DNA of 64,000 bases from Oceanicola sp. (GCA_022447275.1 JAKVBK010000003.1:1-64000); one strand, 5' to 3'; shown: positions 42,275-52,069, numbered from the stretch's first letter. The notes: generated by a model not told the origin, from the sequence alone. Numbers and translations are program-made.

Positions 42275-42794
42275 CTTCGCCTCGCTGGATCTTGAGCATG
42301 GTTTGGTAGAGCTGCGCGCCCTCCGTCAGGCCTTCAAAGCCGATCGGGCGCATGTAGCTGCCATTCTTTGTGCGCACGCGTTGCGACGCGAAATACAGAT
42401 CCGAGACAGCTGTGCCCTGTTTGAAACTCAGAGGGGATTGCGCGTTAATCGGCCAACTGCGCAGCTGGCGTCCGATCAAAGGGAAATCTGTTGCGATCAG
42501 GGCGCGTTGGTTCGTCAGGCTGTACCACGTCACCTTGGCCGCATAGGCACGCCAGAAGAAAACACCGCCCGCGTTGAACAGCCCGATCACCAGAAAGATC
42601 AGCCCAAACATCCAGAAGAGCCCGCCCGCGGCGGCGGCCTGAGTCATCCAGAACACTGAGAAAACGACGAAAATCAAACCCATCACATGATGCATCGGGT
42701 GCTTGAATTGGAGCCGCAATTTCGATGAAGGCTGCCCCTGCCAAAGCACTTTTTCGCCCGGGTTCAGGTAGCTGTCCCAGCCTTGGCCGCTCAT
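42258..42794 (-). CDS. Two-TM protein of unknown function (bacterial PH-like) in the pyrB operon
   Basis: A 178-residue membrane protein. Residues 1-30 (NPGEKVLWQGQPSSKL) match the start of bacterial PH-domain (DUF304-like) proteins. Two hydrophobic helices follow (about 36-52 and 58-78), then 'VTWYSLTNQRALIAT', again like PH-type modules. No pyrimidine function is known. It is coupled on both sides: ATGA overlap with the preceding gene and a 17-nt overlap with the dihydroorotase homologue. Confidence 0.75.
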   Translation of the reverse strand: MSGQGWDSYLNPGEKVLWQGQPSSKLRLQFKHPMHHVMGLIFVVFSVFWMTQAAAAGGLFWMFGLIFLVIGLFNAGGVFFWRAYAAKVTWYSLTNQRALIATDFPLIGRQLRSWPINAQSPLSFKQGTAVSDLYFASQRVRTKNGSYMRPIGFEGLTEGAQLYQTMLKIQRGEDVHAL

Positions 42795-43369
42795 CCCGCC
42801 ACCCAGATCATCAGGCCGGTCAGCGCAAAGAGCACCAGCAGTGCAAGCATCGCAAAGCGGCCTGACATGGCCGCATCAGAGGGCTTTTTGTTGGGAAGCG
42901 GCGCCCCTTTGGCCGCCTCGGAGGGCAGAGGCGCCATGTCCGGTGCGGGATCGCGCTCGCGGTAGGTTGCGATGTGGCGCAGCGGTGCCTTGGGGGCCAG
43001 TTGAGCGTCGCTGCCGGTCAGGGCCGACGAAAATACCAACAGGGCAAAACCTTCCAGCGCATCCAGCATTGCTGCGTCGGGCATTACCTTGTCTTCGGGC
43101 ATGCCATTCGCGTCAGCCAAATAGCGGGCAAAGCCATACTCCCTCAATTTCTTGAGGTCTGTCAGCTCCAACCCGTTTGGATCGAGCGGGTGCACGCCGA
43201 GGCTGTCGCGCACTGGCCAATCCATGCGGCCCTTGCCGTCGGCCGTCATCATCGGAGTGCGTGTCATGAATGCTTCGGCGGCCTGCTTGCTGGGCACATC
43301 CAGTGTAAAGACCCAGACCGTGCGCGGATCGGAGGAGCGGAAGCTGAGAGGATCGCGCCCGCTGTTCAT
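42791..43369 (-). CDS. Tail-anchored protein of unknown function in the pyrB operon
   Basis: A 192-residue protein. The first 140 residues are soluble, with '[17 protein letters not shown]' near the start and '[23 protein letters not shown]' in the middle. A Pro/Lys-rich stretch leads to a single C-terminal membrane helix (about 171-190), so it is probably tail-anchored with the soluble part in the cytoplasm. I do not recognise the family. It overlaps pyrB and the following gene by ATGA on both sides. Confidence 0.72.
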   Translation of the reverse strand: MNSGRDPLSFRSSDPRTVWVFTLDVPSKQAAEAFMTRTPMMTADGKGRMDWPVRDSLGVHPLDPNGLELTDLKKLREYGFARYLADANGMPEDKVMPDAAMLDALEGFALLVFSSALTGSDAQLAPKAPLRHIATYRERDPAPDMAPLPSEAAKGAPLPNKKPSDAAMSGRFAMLALLVLFALTGLMIWVAG

Positions 43370-44304
43370 GCGCCCTCCCCGCGCAGATTGCGCGCCAGCA
43401 GGTCCATCGCGGCCATGCGCACAGCAACGCCCATCTCGACCTGCTCCTGAATGACCGACCGGTTGATGTCGTCTGCGATGACACCGTCGATTTCAACGCC
43501 GCGGTTCATGGGCCCGGGATGCATGACGATGGCGTCATCCTTGGCAAAGGACAGCTTCTCTGCATCCAGCCCGAAGCGGTGGTAATATTCGCGCTCAGAC
43601 GGGATGAACCCGCCATCCATCCGCTCTTTCTGAAGCCGCAGCATCATCACCACGTCGCAGCCCTCGATGCCTTCGCGCATGTCGCCATAGACCTCACAGC
43701 CCAACTCGCCAAAGGCGGAGGGCACAAGGGTGGGCGGGCCGACAAGGCGGATGCGGTTTTCCATCTTGTGCAGCAGCAGAATGTTCGAGCGGGCAACGCG
43801 GGAATGGGCGATGTCGCCACAGATCGCGATGTTGAGCCGGTGCAGGCGGCCTTTGGCGCGGCGGATCGTCAGCGCATCGAGCAGGGCCTGTGTCGGGTGC
43901 TCGTGCCGGCCGTCCCCGGCGTTCAGCACGGCGCAGTTCACCTTTTGGGCCAACAGGTCAACCGCGCCTGAATGGGGGTGGCGCACAACCAGCAGATCCG
44001 GGTGCATCGCATTCAGCGTGAGGGCGGTGTCGATCAGGGTTTCCCCTTTCTTGATCGAGCTTGCCTGCATCGCCATGTTCATCACATCTGCGCCAAGCCG
44101 TTTGCCCGCCAGTTCGAAACTGGCTTGCGTGCGGGTGGAGTTCTCGAAGAACATGTTGATCTGGGTCAGGCCGGCCAAAGCGTCAGAATGCTTTGCCGAA
44201 CCGCGATTGAGATCGACGTAGCTGTCTGCCAGGTCGAGCAAGGTGGTGATCTCAACCGGGTGAAGCGGTTCGATCCCCAAAAGATGTCGGGCGCGAAAGG
44301 TCAT
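43366..44304 (-). CDS. pyrB: Aspartate carbamoyltransferase catalytic subunit
   Basis: Second step of pyrimidine synthesis: carbamoyl phosphate plus aspartate to carbamoyl-aspartate, 312 residues. The carbamoyl-phosphate motif [17 protein letters not shown] lies at about 55-71. '[17 protein letters not shown]' and the late '[13 protein letters not shown]' also match. The ATG at 44304 gives the standard N-terminus ([14 protein letters not shown]); the upstream extension overlaps the divergent UDG gene. First in a four-gene operon with two unknowns and the metal-less dihydroorotase homologue. Confidence 0.96.
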   Translation of the reverse strand: MTFRARHLLGIEPLHPVEITTLLDLADSYVDLNRGSAKHSDALAGLTQINMFFENSTRTQASFELAGKRLGADVMNMAMQASSIKKGETLIDTALTLNAMHPDLLVVRHPHSGAVDLLAQKVNCAVLNAGDGRHEHPTQALLDALTIRRAKGRLHRLNIAICGDIAHSRVARSNILLLHKMENRIRLVGPPTLVPSAFGELGCEVYGDMREGIEGCDVVMMLRLQKERMDGGFIPSEREYYHRFGLDAEKLSFAKDDAIVMHPGPMNRGVEIDGVIADDINRSVIQEQVEMGVAVRMAAMDLLARNLRGEGA

Positions 44305-44378
44305 GTGGTCTCCGGGCTCGGATCGCGCATATAACAGGGAAGCCCCCGGGGGCAAGACAGAGATTTTGGGAGCGGCAC

Positions 44379-45263
44379 GTGCAACAGGCCGACATGGACT
44401 ACGCGGCGATGGTCGCGGCACTGGATTGGCAGTTGGAGCTTGGGGCAGTCGATGCCCTGGCCGAAGCTCCTGTTGATCGCACGCAATTGCCGGAAAAGCA
44501 GCCCCCTGTGGAGGACTGGCTGCGTCAGGGCGGCGATAGCGGCCCGGTATCCCAGCCTGCACAGAGCAACGGACAGGGCCATGGGCAGCGCAAGCGACCG
44601 GCGGCCACTGCGCCCGCCGGAGCTGGGGCGCCCGCCTTGGTGGCCGCGGAAAGCGCTGCAGACCCGGTGGCGGATGCGCAGCGCGCCGCCGAGGCTGCAG
44701 GGGATCTGACCGCTTTGCAGGCCGCGCTTGCAGACTATCCCCATTGCGGGCTGCGCCACGGCGCACGCAACCTCGTGTTTGCCGATGGGCGGGCCGATGC
44801 CCGCGTGATGATCCTTGGCGAAGCGCCCGGCGCTGACGAAGACCGTCTTGGCAAGCCGTTCGTGGGCCGTGCGGGCCAATTGCTGGACAAGATGCTGGAA
44901 GCGGTCGCCCTCAGACGGGATGCAGATGCGCCGGAAGCCGCTGTATATCTGACCAATGTTCTGCCCTGGCGCCCACCCCAGAACCGCGATCCCAGCCCAG
45001 ATGAGATCGCGATGCTCAAGCCCTTTGCCGCCCGCCACGTGAGCCTGGTAAAGCCGGATGTGCTGTTGCTCATGGGCAATATCGCCTGTCAGGCCATGCT
45101 GGGGCGCAAGGGCATCACCCGCTTGCGGGGGAACTGGGCGGAGGTGCATGGCATCCCGACACTTCCGATGTTTCACCCGTCCTACCTGCTGCGCAACCCG
45201 GCCATGAAACGCCATGCCTGGGCAGATTTGCTTGCGCTCAAGGCACGGCTGGGCAGCGGGTAG
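44379..45263 (+). CDS. Uracil-DNA glycosylase, family-4-like, without Fe-S ligands
   Basis: Excises uracil from DNA, 294 residues. Motif A is [20 protein letters not shown] (about 147-166) and motif B is '[11 protein letters not shown]' (about 268-278). The N-terminal 100 residues are a low-complexity Ala/Gln/Pro-rich extension. Classic family-4 enzymes hold a [4Fe-4S] cluster with four Cys. Here the first pair reads CGLR, the third site reads NVLPWRPP with Trp, and only two Cys exist in the whole protein, so the cluster is probably absent. It is divergent from pyrB by 74 nt. Confidence 0.88.
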   Translation: MQQADMDYAAMVAALDWQLELGAVDALAEAPVDRTQLPEKQPPVEDWLRQGGDSGPVSQPAQSNGQGHGQRKRPAATAPAGAGAPALVAAESAADPVADAQRAAEAAGDLTALQAALADYPHCGLRHGARNLVFADGRADARVMILGEAPGADEDRLGKPFVGRAGQLLDKMLEAVALRRDADAPEAAVYLTNVLPWRPPQNRDPSPDEIAMLKPFAARHVSLVKPDVLLLMGNIACQAMLGRKGITRLRGNWAEVHGIPTLPMFHPSYLLRNPAMKRHAWADLLALKARLGSG

Positions 45264-45365
45264 CCGGGCAGCACGCCTTCACAGGCCGCCCCCTTGCCAC
45301 GGATTGGTCTTTGCGGCAGGGACAACGGGCCAGCAGGATGACAGGCCAGCAACAGGAGGGCGCCC

Positions 45366-45908
45366 ATGTCGCGCATCGACGAAAGCAAGGATTTCATCGC
45401 GATCAATATCGCTGTCCTCACGGTGTCTGACACGCGCGGCCTGTCCGAAGACCGGTCTGGCGATGTTCTGGTGGGGCGGATCGCAGATGCAGGCCATGTC
45501 TTGGCCGACCGCGCCATTCTGCCCGATGAACGCGGAGCAATCGCCGACAAGTTGCGTCAGTGGATTGCTGATCCCGGAGTCGATGTGATCATCAGCACTG
45601 GTGGCACTGGCCTGACCGGGCGGGATGTCACGGTTGAGGCGCACCGCGATGTCTATGAAAAAGAGATCGATGCGTTCGGCACGGTCTTTACCATGGTATC
45701 GATGCAGAAAATCGGGACATCTGCCGTGCAATCCCGTGCCACAGCGGGTGTGGCCGGTGGGTCGTACCTCTTTGCGCTGCCGGGATCGCCGGGCGCGTGC
45801 AAGGACGCTTGGGATGAAATCCTCAGCAAGCAGCTCGATTATCGGCACCGTCCTTGTAATTTCGTGGAAATCCTGCCCCGGTTGGACGAACACAAGCGCA
45901 GAAAGTAG
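45366..45908 (+). CDS. moaB: Molybdenum cofactor biosynthesis protein MoaB
   Basis: MoaB/MogA-type adenylyltransferase acting on molybdopterin before molybdenum insertion, 180 residues. The molybdopterin-binding motif 'DVIISTGGTGLTGRDVTVEA' lies at about 77-96, and the late 'LFALPGSPGACKDAWDEIL' is the usual second motif. Start at 45366 follows AGGAGGGCGCCC. It may serve the sulfite-oxidase-like protein at 9.6 kb and the formate dehydrogenase at 60.6 kb, both of which need the cofactor, though it is not in an operon with either. Confidence 0.94.
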   Translation: MSRIDESKDFIAINIAVLTVSDTRGLSEDRSGDVLVGRIADAGHVLADRAILPDERGAIADKLRQWIADPGVDVIISTGGTGLTGRDVTVEAHRDVYEKEIDAFGTVFTMVSMQKIGTSAVQSRATAGVAGGSYLFALPGSPGACKDAWDEILSKQLDYRHRPCNFVEILPRLDEHKRRK

Positions 45909-46059
45909 CCCAACGCCGCTCAAAAAATTTGCGCGCCCTGCGACGGAAACGGACGCGTTGTGCGTTTGAGTTTCGCATGTGCGCGCAGGGGCTGTGCTTT
46001 TGTTTGCAGACGCAGCAAAGCGCCCTACCTTTCGCCAGACGTTTTTGAGGAAGATGAAG

Positions 46060-47658
46060 ATGCAATTTTTGCGCCGATCACTTGCCGGGCTTTTGCTGTT
46101 GTCCGTCACGTTTGGCCTGTTGAGCGTGGCGGGCAGCAGTTTCTACACAGCACTTCAGGAAAGACTGAACAAGGAAGCCTTCTCTCGCCCTGCGCGGGAG
46201 CGGGTCTATGCGGTGAATACCCTCGTCGTGGAGGCTGGGCCGGTCACCCCCGTGATCACAGCTTTTGGTGAGGTGCAGGCCCGCAGCACTCTGGATCTGC
46301 GCGCGTCTGCGGGCGGGCGGCTGGTCTGGCTGGCTGATGAGATGAAAGAGGGCGCCTTCGTGGAGGCTGGCACGCTGCTGGCACGGATCGATCCGACGGA
46401 CGCGCAAGCGGCTCTCGATGTGGCGCGCAGTCAGTTGGCCGAAGCGGAGGCCGAACTGCGCGACGCCGAGCGCGCGCTGGATCTGGCCCGTGATGAGCTG
46501 ATCGCCGCACGCGAGCAGGCGGACCTGCGCAGTGGGGCGCTGATCCGACAGCAGGATTTGCAGCAGCGCGGTGTGGGCACAGCGGCAGCGGTCGAGAACG
46601 CGGCGCTCGCCAATGCGTCTGCGGATGCGCAGGTCCTGTCGCGGCGTCAGGCGCTGGCACAGGCAGAAAGCCGGCTTGATCTGGCAGGCACGCGCATGGA
46701 TCGCCAGCGGATCGCCGTTGCCAATGCCGAGCGCGATGTGGCCGATACCGAAATCCGCACGGCGCTCAGCGGTGTTCTGAATGAGGTGGCTGCGGTGCAG
46801 GGCGGGCTGGTGACAGCCAATGAACGTGTGGCCCAGGTTATTGACCCGATGGACCTCGAAGTAGCGTTCCGCTTGTCCACCGCACAATATGGGCGGTTGC
46901 TGGATGAGCAGGGTCAACTGCGCAAGGCGCCTGTCGGTGTCATGCTGGATGTTGCAGGGATCGATCTGAACGCCGATGGCCAACTCGATCGGGTTGGGGC
47001 GGCTGTTGGAGAAGGCCAGACGGGCCGTCAGGTGTTTGCCCGGATCGGGGATGCTGCCGGCCTGCGTCCCGGCGATTTCGTCACGGTCACCGTCCGCGAA
47101 CCGCGTCTGGATGATGTTTCGGTGTTGCCCGCGGTTGCGCTTGGCTCTGACAGCAAGGTGCTGGGCGTGGGCGAAGAGGGGCGTCTGACAGCCTACGACG
47201 TCGAATTGCTGCGCCGCCAGGGCGACGATGTGGTGGTGCGGGCCGATGCGCTTGTCGGCCAGGAGATCGTGGCCGAGCGCATCCCGCTTTTGGGTGAAGG
47301 CGTGAAGGTACGCGTGATCGGTGCCGAGGGTGCGCAGCCTGCCTATTCCGGCGGACGTCCCGGCGGGCCGTCTTCCGGTGGTCAGCAAGGCGGTCGGCCC
47401 TCTGCTTCCGCGACCGGTGGTGGCGGGGGCTGGAATGGCTCAACCGGGGGCGCAAGCACTGGTGGTGCCAGCACTGGCGGCGGCGGTGGAAGCGACATGA
47501 TCGCGCTGTCGGATGACCGGCGCGCGCGCTTGATCGCCTTCGTCGAGGGCAACGGGCGCATGCCTGCCCAAGCCAAAGAACGCATGCTGGCCCAACTGGC
47601 CCAGCCCGAGGTGCCCGCACAGGTTATTGCGCGCATCGAAAGCCGCATGGGGGGCTGA
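46060..47658 (+). CDS. RND efflux periplasmic adaptor
   Basis: Membrane-fusion protein that bridges an RND pump to an outer-membrane channel, 532 residues from the ATG at 46060, which has GAGG nine bases before it (an ATG at 46054 is closer than usual to that site). An N-terminal anchor/signal (about 8-24) is followed by the lipoyl/hairpin part with long Ala/Arg/Glu coiled coil (about 115-230), then beta-barrel regions. Unusual is the C-terminus: a Gly/Ser-rich linker of about 60 residues (about 425-485) and then a charged helical tail of about 50 residues (DDRRARLIAFVEGNGRMP...). The permease gene follows 3 nt later. Confidence 0.88.
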   Translation: MQFLRRSLAGLLLLSVTFGLLSVAGSSFYTALQERLNKEAFSRPARERVYAVNTLVVEAGPVTPVITAFGEVQARSTLDLRASAGGRLVWLADEMKEGAFVEAGTLLARIDPTDAQAALDVARSQLAEAEAELRDAERALDLARDELIAAREQADLRSGALIRQQDLQQRGVGTAAAVENAALANASADAQVLSRRQALAQAESRLDLAGTRMDRQRIAVANAERDVADTEIRTALSGVLNEVAAVQGGLVTANERVAQVIDPMDLEVAFRLSTAQYGRLLDEQGQLRKAPVGVMLDVAGIDLNADGQLDRVGAAVGEGQTGRQVFARIGDAAGLRPGDFVTVTVREPRLDDVSVLPAVALGSDSKVLGVGEEGRLTAYDVELLRRQGDDVVVRADALVGQEIVAERIPLLGEGVKVRVIGAEGAQPAYSGGRPGGPSSGGQQGGRPSASATGGGGGWNGSTGGASTGGASTGGGGGSDMIALSDDRRARLIAFVEGNGRMPAQAKERMLAQLAQPEVPAQVIARIESRMGG

Positions 47659-47661
47659 TAG

Positions 47662-50600
47662 ATGGCTGAGTCTGTAAGCCGTACTGCGGCCGTAGGCAGG
47701 GGACTTCTGTCTTATTTCACCCGGCATCGGACGGCCGCAAACCTGCTGCTCGTCTTGATGATCGGCGCGGGCATCTATGCGTTCCCGAACATGCGCGCCC
47801 AATTCTTCCCGGATGTTGTCGTCGACGATGTGACGGTTGTGGTGAACTGGGAAGGCGCAGGCGCTGAAGACGTCGATCGCGCGATCGTTCAGCTGATGGA
47901 GCCAGCCCTTCTGTCCGTGGAAGGGGCAACGGGCTCATCGGCACGATCCTCAGAAGGCCGCGCCCAGATTCAGCTGGAATTTGAGCCCGGCTGGGATATG
48001 GCCCGGGCGACAGATGACGTGGAATCGGCCATGGGGCAGGTCACCAACCTGCCAGAAGGGGCCGATGACCCGGTGATCCGCCGCGGCACATGGCGCGACA
48101 GGGTCGCGGATGTCGTCATCGCAGGGCCGGTATCGATGGATGTCTTGGGCCGTTTGGCCGATGAATTCGTCATCCGCCTGTATGATGCGGGTGTGACGCG
48201 GGCCACGATTCGCGGCGTTGTGGCACCCCGCGTGCTTGTGGAGGTAACCTCCGCCAACCTCGTTCAGAACGACATCACATTGAGCCAGATCGCCGCGGCC
48301 ATCCGCGAGGAGGCCGAAGCTGATCCTGCCGGCGATGTGACCGGGGCGAATGCGCGGGTTCGGACCGGCATTGCCAAGCGGTCTCCGGAAGATATTGCGG
48401 CCATTGTCTTACGCACCAACGCGGACCGATCCCAGCTGACGATCGGCGATGTTGCAAAGATCGAAGTGGAGGGCATTGATCGCGCGCGCAGCTATTTCCG
48501 TGACGAGTTCCCAGCCATCTCGATCCGCATTGATCGATCGCCTGCGGGGGATGCAATCGCGATCCAAAGGGACGTTGAGACAGTTGCCGAGGACATGGAG
48601 CTATCGACGCCCCAAGGTGTTGAGATTGACCTGATCCGGACGCGCGCTGACGCCATCGAAGACCGTCTCAACATCCTTGTCGAGAATGGCCTGACTGGCT
48701 TGGCGCTGGTGGTAGGTCTGCTGTTCTTGTTCCTGAATGCGCGGACCGCCTTCTGGGTGGCTGCAGGCATTCCTGTGGCGATGTTTGCAGCTATCTTCCT
48801 GATGTGGATGGTGGGCATTACGCTGAACATGATCTCGATGTTTGCCATGCTGATCACACTTGGGATCGTGGTGGATGATGCCATCGTTGTGGGCGAGCAC
48901 GCCGATTTCCGGGCCAAACGCTTGGGCGAAGATCCAAAAACGGCAGCAGAAAACGCGGCCCGTCGGATGGCGCTGCCGGTGTTTGCCGCGACCATCACAA
49001 CCGTCATCGCCTTCTCGACGCTGACGCTTGTCGAAGGTGGGTTTGGCGATCTGATCGCAGATATTCCTTTTACGGTCTGCGTGGTTTTGATCGCATCGCT
49101 GGTCGAATGCTTCTTGATCCTGCCACATCACATGGCCTCATCACTTGCGGCTTCGCAGCGCAAGCTGGCATGGTTTGACTACCCTAGCCACTATGTGAAC
49201 CGCGGGTTCAACTGGTTCCGCCGGGTGATCTTCCGCCGGTTCATGGCCCTGGTGATCTGGGCACGATACCCGGTGCTGGCGGCCATGATCGTGCTGCTCG
49301 CCTCCCAGGTCGCGGTGTTCCTGCGCGGGGATGTGCAATGGCGCTTCTTTGCGGCGCCTGAAGAGGGCAGCGTGTCGGGCAACTTCGCCATGGCGCCCGG
49401 GGCTGAGCGCAGTGATACGATTGAGCAGATGCGCGCGCTGCAGACCGCTATTGAGGCGTTGGGCGTGCAGTATGAGGCGGAATACGGGGTCAACCCGGTT
49501 GCCTATGCGCTGGCTGAGGTGGGTGGCAACACGGGGCGGCCTCTGGCTGGCGCCGACACCAAAGACCCCGATCTTTTGGGCGGTGTCGCTGTCGAACTGA
49601 TCGACCCTGACCTGCGCCCCTATTCGTCTGCGAAATTCGTTCGGGATCTGCAGCAGACCGTGGAACGCCATCCGTTGGTGGAAACGCTTTCCTTCCGCCG
49701 TTGGGGGCGGGGCCCGGGGGGCTCCAATCTCGATGTGCAGTTCTTCGGCGCAAGCTCTGCAGGGCTCAAGGCCGCTGCGGAGGAGCTGAAGACCGCGCTG
49801 GCGCGCTATGGGGAAGTCTCTGCGGTTGAAGACAGCATGGCCTTTGACAAGGACGAGCTTGTGCTTGACCTGACGCCGCAAGGTGCCGCGCTGGGCTTTA
49901 CCATTGATGGGTTGGGCCGTGTCCTGCGGGACAGGCTGGCGGGCATTGAGGCCGCCACCTTCCCCGTCGGGCCGCGCACCGCGGACATCCGGGTGGCTTT
50001 GCCTGAAGATGAGCTGACAGCCGATTTCCTTGAGCGTACGCAGCTGCGCACATCGACCGGCGATTACGTGCCGCTCGCGGATCTCGTCAGGGTCAGCCGG
50101 GAAACCGGGTTCTCGACCATCCGGCGCGAAAATGGCCTGCGCGTGATCTCGGTGACGGGTGAAATCTCTGAAGATGATCCGGCTCGCGCCCAAGAGATCA
50201 CAGATGAATTGGCGCAGATCATCCTGCCCGACATCAGTGAGCGCTTTGGGGTGGAGTTCAAGCAGGCCGGTCTGGCCGAGCAGGAGCGCAGCTTCCTCAA
50301 GGATGCCGGGCTGGGCTTTGCGGCCTGTCTCATTGGGATTTACCTGACACTCGCCTGGGTGTTCTCCAGCTGGGTGCGCCCGCTGTTGATCATGGCTGTC
50401 ATCCCCTTCGGATTGATCGGCACGATCTATGGGCATGTGGAATGGAGCCTGCCCCTGTCGATGTTCACTGTGATCGGCTTGATCGGCATGACAGGCATCA
50501 TCATCAATGACTCGATTGTGCTGGTGACAACGGTGGATGAGTATTCCCGGGAACGGGGGTTGCTTCCTGCTATTGTCGATGCGGCCTCCGATCGTTTGCG

Positions 50601-51138
50601 TCCGGTGATGCTGACAACGCTGACCACGGTGATTGGCCTGATGCCGCTGCTCTATGAGCCGTCAAGCCAGGCGCAATTCCTGAAACCAACCGTGATCACG
50701 TTGATCTATGGCCTTGGCTTCGGGTTGCTTGTGGTGCTGCTCTTGGTGCCAGCCTTGCTTGCCATGCAATACGACATTCGCCGCCAGGTGACAGCTCTGC
50801 GCCGCGCCGTGTCAGAGCCACGTCGGGCAGGGGCAACGGGCCTGTTCACCCTGTTGGCTATTGCGGGCACAGTCGCGATCTTTGCGGCCACGCTTGGGCA
50901 TTTGCTGGTCATGGGCACGGTCTGGCAGCCGGTGGCAGATCAATTGCCGCAGCCCTTTGCTGCAGGATGGCTGAGCCCGCCTGAGGCCGCGCCGGATTAC
51001 CGGCCCTCGGCCTGGCCCGCCTTTGGGCTGTTCGTGTTGCTAACCTGTGTGTGGTTGCCGGTGGTGTATATTCTGGCAGGGATCACCCGCCTGCTGCGCC
51101 GCCGGCCGACACCAACACCAATGACCCCGGCCGAATAG
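47662..51138 (+). CDS. RND efflux permease
   Basis: AcrB-family proton-driven exporter, 1158 residues, with the duplicated layout of one transmembrane helix, a periplasmic domain and a block of six helices per half. The first block starts near residue 345 ('LALVVGLLFLFLNARTAFWVA') with 'GIVVDDAIVVGEHADF' carrying the proton-relay acidic residues. The second is near 890-1060 ('MTGIIINDSIVL'). Two extra C-terminal hydrophobic segments (about 1062-1085 and 1117-1140) extend beyond the usual end. Substrates cannot be inferred. Confidence 0.93.
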   Translation: MAESVSRTAAVGRGLLSYFTRHRTAANLLLVLMIGAGIYAFPNMRAQFFPDVVVDDVTVVVNWEGAGAEDVDRAIVQLMEPALLSVEGATGSSARSSEGRAQIQLEFEPGWDMARATDDVESAMGQVTNLPEGADDPVIRRGTWRDRVADVVIAGPVSMDVLGRLADEFVIRLYDAGVTRATIRGVVAPRVLVEVTSANLVQNDITLSQIAAAIREEAEADPAGDVTGANARVRTGIAKRSPEDIAAIVLRTNADRSQLTIGDVAKIEVEGIDRARSYFRDEFPAISIRIDRSPAGDAIAIQRDVETVAEDMELSTPQGVEIDLIRTRADAIEDRLNILVENGLTGLALVVGLLFLFLNARTAFWVAAGIPVAMFAAIFLMWMVGITLNMISMFAMLITLGIVVDDAIVVGEHADFRAKRLGEDPKTAAENAARRMALPVFAATITTVIAFSTLTLVEGGFGDLIADIPFTVCVVLIASLVECFLILPHHMASSLAASQRKLAWFDYPSHYVNRGFNWFRRVIFRRFMALVIWARYPVLAAMIVLLASQVAVFLRGDVQWRFFAAPEEGSVSGNFAMAPGAERSDTIEQMRALQTAIEALGVQYEAEYGVNPVAYALAEVGGNTGRPLAGADTKDPDLLGGVAVELIDPDLRPYSSAKFVRDLQQTVERHPLVETLSFRRWGRGPGGSNLDVQFFGASSAGLKAAAEELKTALARYGEVSAVEDSMAFDKDELVLDLTPQGAALGFTIDGLGRVLRDRLAGIEAATFPVGPRTADIRVALPEDELTADFLERTQLRTSTGDYVPLADLVRVSRETGFSTIRRENGLRVISVTGEISEDDPARAQEITDELAQIILPDISERFGVEFKQAGLAEQERSFLKDAGLGFAACLIGIYLTLAWVFSSWVRPLLIMAVIPFGLIGTIYGHVEWSLPLSMFTVIGLIGMTGIIINDSIVLVTTVDEYSRERGLLPAIVDAASDRLRPVMLTTLTTVIGLMPLLYEPSSQAQFLKPTVITLIYGLGFGLLVVLLLVPALLAMQYDIRRQVTALRRAVSEPRRAGATGLFTLLAIAGTVAIFAATLGHLLVMGTVWQPVADQLPQPFAAGWLSPPEAAPDYRPSAWPAFGLFVLLTCVWLPVVYILAGITRLLRRRPTPTPMTPAE

Positions 51139-51145
51139 GCCGGGG
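51125..51145 (+). other. Hairpin over the RND permease stop codon
   Basis: CCCCGGCC and GGCCGGGG form a perfect 8-bp stem with loop GAATA, so the stop codon lies in the loop and stem. It is followed six bases later by the terminator hairpin, which may make a tandem structure at the end of the message. Confidence 0.6.
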
Positions 51146-51150
51146 CTCCG

Positions 51151-51195
51151 CCTGCATCGCTGGGCGCGCTGGCCCGCGATGCAGGTATCTTCTTT
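51151..51195 (+). terminator. Terminator after the RND operon
   Basis: CCTGCATCGC (51151-51160) pairs perfectly with GCGATGCAGG (51176-51185); inside, GGGC/GCCC adds four more pairs. The following bases TATCTTCTTTTC are T-rich. It separates the RND operon from the oppositely read DsbD-alpha-like gene. Confidence 0.85.
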
Positions 51196-51244
51196 TCGCT
51201 TTAAAGTCTGGTTGTTCCGCTGGGCGAAGGCACAGGGCCGCGAT

Positions 51245-52069
51245 TTAGCCGCCTGCCTTGCAGCCCATGATCTCCACGGCGTCACCGGCCCCGATCACAG
51301 TGAACCGCACGGTGCTGCGATCCAGAGCGAAGGGTTTTGCCGATGGCGGCACGAGTTCGGCCTCGGCCTCCAGCAGATTGCCAGAGCGGTTGGTGATCGG
51401 TTCTGACACCCAGATTCGCGGGTCGCTGGGCTCGATCACCACCGCTTCATCGCCACCCAGTTGCGGCAGATTTATTGTGGCGCGCAACGCCATGCCGTCC
51501 CGGATCGGGCTGACCTCGCAGGTGACCTGCCGCTGGCCGCCACCATCGGCCCTGCGCGGGCGCGTTCTGATCGCATCGTCGATCCGGGCGTCGAAGCGGC
51601 CTGCGCCCGCCAACTGTCCGGCGACGGTGATGGTAACGGGAATACAAATGCTTTCGCAGACGCCCATGGCAATCTCTGCCGAAAGGCGCACGGGCTGATT
51701 TGGATCGTTTGCCTCGATCTGCAAGGGCAACACCACGGTCCCACTATAGCCGATCGAGCGCATCCCATTGATATCGTGGATTTCAGGACGCGGCCATTGC
51801 ACGGTGACCCCGGCCAGATTGCGCGACCCGGACCAGTCAAACTGGGGTGGGATGCCAGCATCGCCGGGCACCCGCCAATAGGTTTTCCAGCCCGGTGCCA
51901 GCCGCAGTTGCAGCCCGCTGACGCGCTGTCCGTCCGGTTCCTGCCAGCCACTCAGGATCTGGGCTTCAACCACATCTGAGGGGGCCTGGGCCACGGCAGG
52001 TGGCGCAAGATTGGCAAAGGCAGCAATGGCCAATGCGATGCGGGATATGGGGCGAAGTTTGCGCGACAT
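51245..52069 (-). CDS. Stand-alone DsbD-alpha-like secreted protein
   Basis: A 274-residue periplasmic protein with a signal peptide (to about residue 28, AVAQA). The immunoglobulin-like domain follows that of the N-terminal (alpha) part of DsbD: 'GLQLRLAPGWKTYWRVPGDAGIPPQF' near 52 and a Cys pair in GVCESICIP near 137-141 (CxxxC). The membrane and thioredoxin domains of DsbD are absent, so it may receive electrons from a separate CcdA-type protein or chaperone copper. A final Cys is in the last residues (MGCKAGG). It is divergent from yqgE by 100 nt. Confidence 0.82.
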   Translation of the reverse strand: MSRKLRPISRIALAIAAFANLAPPAVAQAPSDVVEAQILSGWQEPDGQRVSGLQLRLAPGWKTYWRVPGDAGIPPQFDWSGSRNLAGVTVQWPRPEIHDINGMRSIGYSGTVVLPLQIEANDPNQPVRLSAEIAMGVCESICIPVTITVAGQLAGAGRFDARIDDAIRTRPRRADGGGQRQVTCEVSPIRDGMALRATINLPQLGGDEAVVIEPSDPRIWVSEPITNRSGNLLEAEAELVPPSAKPFALDRSTVRFTVIGAGDAVEIMGCKAGG

